NCBI RefSeq assembly: GCF_003086295.3
Contig: NC_092050.1
Location: 150,728,699 to 150,792,698 of the forward strand
Direction: 5' to 3'
Length of the DNA: 64,000 bases
DNA from: Arachis hypogaea
Taxonomy: Eukaryota > Streptophyta > Magnoliopsida > Fabales > Fabaceae
In this document: positions 62,653 through 64,000 of the stretch, piece after piece
Numbering within the stretch: the stretch's first letter is position 1
How the letters are laid out: each line of letters begins with the position of its first letter
The notes under the pieces: model-generated
Databases searched by the model: none
What the model was told of the DNA's origin: nothing
The model's input: only the letters and a program-made list of their open reading frames with translations
Translations under genes and position numbers: made by a program

Positions 62653-63821
62653 AAGGTTCTGAAAATCGGACCAATCATCAAACCGTTCTAGTGACTGGTT
62701 CACTGGTTTACTAGTCCAACCGGTGGTTCAACCAGAAAAATCGTTTTAGAATAAAATAATAAATAAATTATAAACAATACATCAAATATCTGTTCCTATA
62801 CTTTGCATTGTTCTGTTCTTGTATGATATGTGCCTTTTTCTTGGCTTGTGGATCAATGCCACTGTGTGTGAGATGATTGTTGTCATCAGAATTGTTACAA
62901 GAACCATGATTGAAAATACTTCATCGCTCAATACCTACATACATACATAATGAATTGAATCAATAATATGCATCATGGGTATACGTGAATTAATTTATAA
63001 AAAGTTAAAACATGCATCATATAAATATACCTTTTGTTCCCAGCCAATGTTGAGCACTATAATTTCAATGAAGCCTTTAGTATTCATAAGCAGACCAAGA
63101 ATTACACGTTCCATGACAGGTATTTGGAATAGAAGAGAAACAACAAGAGTACCAAGGACCTTGCCAATACAAGTAAGAGGAACCATCAAGATCACAAATC
63201 TCCATCTAGCGGCTCCCTAGATCAAGGTGAGATTAGTCTTGAGGCCACTGATAGCAAAGAAGAGAGGTAGCAGAAGGCCAGAAACAAAGCCCTCAAGCTT
63301 CCCAAACACAGCATGTGTCCCAAGTGCATCAGTGATAAAAGCAGAGATCATAACACCAATAAGCACAATGCATATCTGTGTTTCACTGAAGGGTTGTTCC
63401 TCTGGGGTTTTATGTATCATCCATGACACTAGAGGCCTAAAACAAGAATGCAAACAACAACAAATGTAAGACTTGACAATAGAACCCAGAGAGAAGCATA
63501 AGAACTATTGCGGAAGAACCTAGGGCTAGGGTTTTGATTTGGTACTAATTTGCTTTGCTTCAGAGGTGGAGTGAGTTCACAAATGAGGGGGTGTTAGGGG
63601 AAGGGGGTGCTGACGGGTTAGTTTTTTGTTTTTCATTTAAAAAAAAACATAAAACAGTGTTGTTTATTCAAAACTAGTCGGTTTTCAGTCCGGTCCAATT
63701 GGCCGGTTCTCGGCCAGTTTAACAGTTTCTTAGCGGTTTGCAAAAAAATGGTTATAAGCAGTGTACCGAACCATTTTTATCGCTGATTTCTGGTTAGACT
63801 GGTCCGATTTTCAGAACCATG
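62653..63821. mobile_element. Pack-MULE carrying a cation/H+ exchanger (CHX) fragment
   Basis: Perfect 9-bp duplication CAAAAAATC at 62644-62652 and 63822-63830. Terminal inverted repeat of about 20 bp: left AAGGTTCTGAAAATCGGACC; right, reversed, CATGGTTCTGAAAATCGGACC. The subterminal zones (62670-62750 and 63665-63760) are crowded with GGTT/AACCGG motifs. The 1169-bp element sits in the 3' region of the gypsy element and contains a host CHX gene piece on the minus strand, with no transposase. The 9-bp duplication supports MULE; the short repeats make it a non-classical (non-long-TIR) type. Confidence 0.88.
62800..63453 (-). pseudogene. Captured fragment of a CHX-type cation/H+ antiporter gene
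   Basis: Minus strand, exon piece 63031-63453: FRPLVSWMIHKTPEEQPFSE, ICIVLIGVMISAFITDALGT, HAVFGKLEGFVSGLLLPLFF, AISGLKTNLTLI, TAG stop (63217), RWRFVILMVPLTCIGKVLGT, FQIPVMERVILGLLMNTKGF, EIIVLNIGWEQK. A retained intron follows (GTATATT at 63030; acceptor ATGTAG at 62935). Next exon: VLSDEVFSIMVLVTILMTTI. About 18 residues normally found between HAVFG and KLE are deleted. This is the middle of the Na+/H+ exchanger domain of plant CHX15/17-20-like proteins. It is not functional. Confidence 0.9.
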
Positions 63822-63830
63822 CAAAAAATC

Positions 63831-64000
63831 CCTTAGCATTAAAAGCGCCAGTTATAACACCTAGAAAATCGCAACTGACAAAACTCCCCTTCGGGAAAGC
63901 AACAGACAGGTGATGGGGCGTCCAAGGCACTTCACAGTTTTCTGACCTCGCTCGTAGAACCCGAACGACGCCCTTCACGCCGAGTTCTCGATCACACGAC
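63831..64000 (+). other. Continuation of the gypsy 3' region
   Basis: GC-richer sequence after the MULE duplication, with no ORF. Presumably still inside the Tat element, before its 3' LTR. Confidence 0.45.

Larger units (their letters stand above)
47773..64000 (+). mobile_element. Ty3/gypsy Tat-lineage LTR retrotransposon with nested insertions, right end outside window
   Basis: Order on the plus strand: 5' LTR (47773-48158), primer-binding site, gag, protease, reverse transcriptase, RNase H, a second RNase H, integrase (to about 59720), then a long 3' region with an antisense gene (60309-62118). The doubled RNase H and antisense ORF are marks of Tat elements (Retand/Ogre group). Three later insertions interrupt it: a solo LTR (48989-52738), a copia element (56352-59231) and a CHX-bearing MULE (62653-63821). 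The 3' LTR is not in the window, so element age and target duplication cannot be judged. Many stops and shifts make it dead. Confidence 0.88.

Overview
The window is plant nuclear DNA, almost certainly from a eudicot legume. Intron-rich genes, AT-rich spacers and dense nested transposons show that it is plant nuclear. The transposon families (long-TIR MULEs with a GRF zinc-finger companion gene, Tat-type gypsy elements with an antisense ORF, TGTAAC...TTACA giant LTRs) look like those of Arachis (peanut). The genus is inference from memory of those families and was not tested.

Five ordinary genes are legible with complete intron-exon structures. They are deoxyhypusine synthase (+, 15515-18141, 7 exons, 368 aa), a caffeoyl-CoA O-methyltransferase-like enzyme (-, 19125-22284, 5 coding exons, 231 aa), an IST1-like ESCRT-III protein (-, 27903-33003, 7 exons, 1090 aa, with one GC-AG intron), a secretory phospholipase A2 (-, 43042-44152, 4 exons, 135 aa) and mitochondrial ATP synthase subunit g (-, 45665-46759, 2 coding exons, 122 aa). 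They are unrelated housekeeping or metabolic genes, not a pathway cluster.

The rest is layered mobile DNA. 1-4056: decayed PIF/Harbinger element with transposase and Myb-like ORF. 4417-9589: small MULE (10-bp target-site duplication, TSD) whose left inverted repeat is split by a 3.87-kb solo LTR (TSD CCACT). 9640-11516: two pseudogenes facing each other, a viroplasmin/RNase H1 N-terminal-domain protein and a FAR1-related protein. 13463-14875: Pack-MULE (TSD TATGACAAT) carrying an exon piece of a REF6/ELF6-type JmjC histone demethylase. 26075-26943: weaker MULE candidate next to a 285-bp tandem duplication. 35545-41097: complete 5.55-kb MULE (TSD ATATTTTAT) with a MURA-type transposase and a convergent second gene encoding a GRF zinc finger, coiled coil and transmembrane helix. 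47773 to the right edge: Ty3/gypsy Tat-lineage retrotransposon. Inside it sit a 3.75-kb solo LTR (TSD GACGG, in gag), a truncated Ty1/copia element (in the integrase) and a third MULE (TSD CAAAAAATC) carrying a cation/H+ exchanger fragment.

The most interesting items are the two-gene MULE with its accessory membrane/zinc-finger protein, the two captured host-gene fragments that still carry intron boundaries, and the uniform C-to-T origin of most stop codons in the dead elements, as expected from long-term cytosine methylation.
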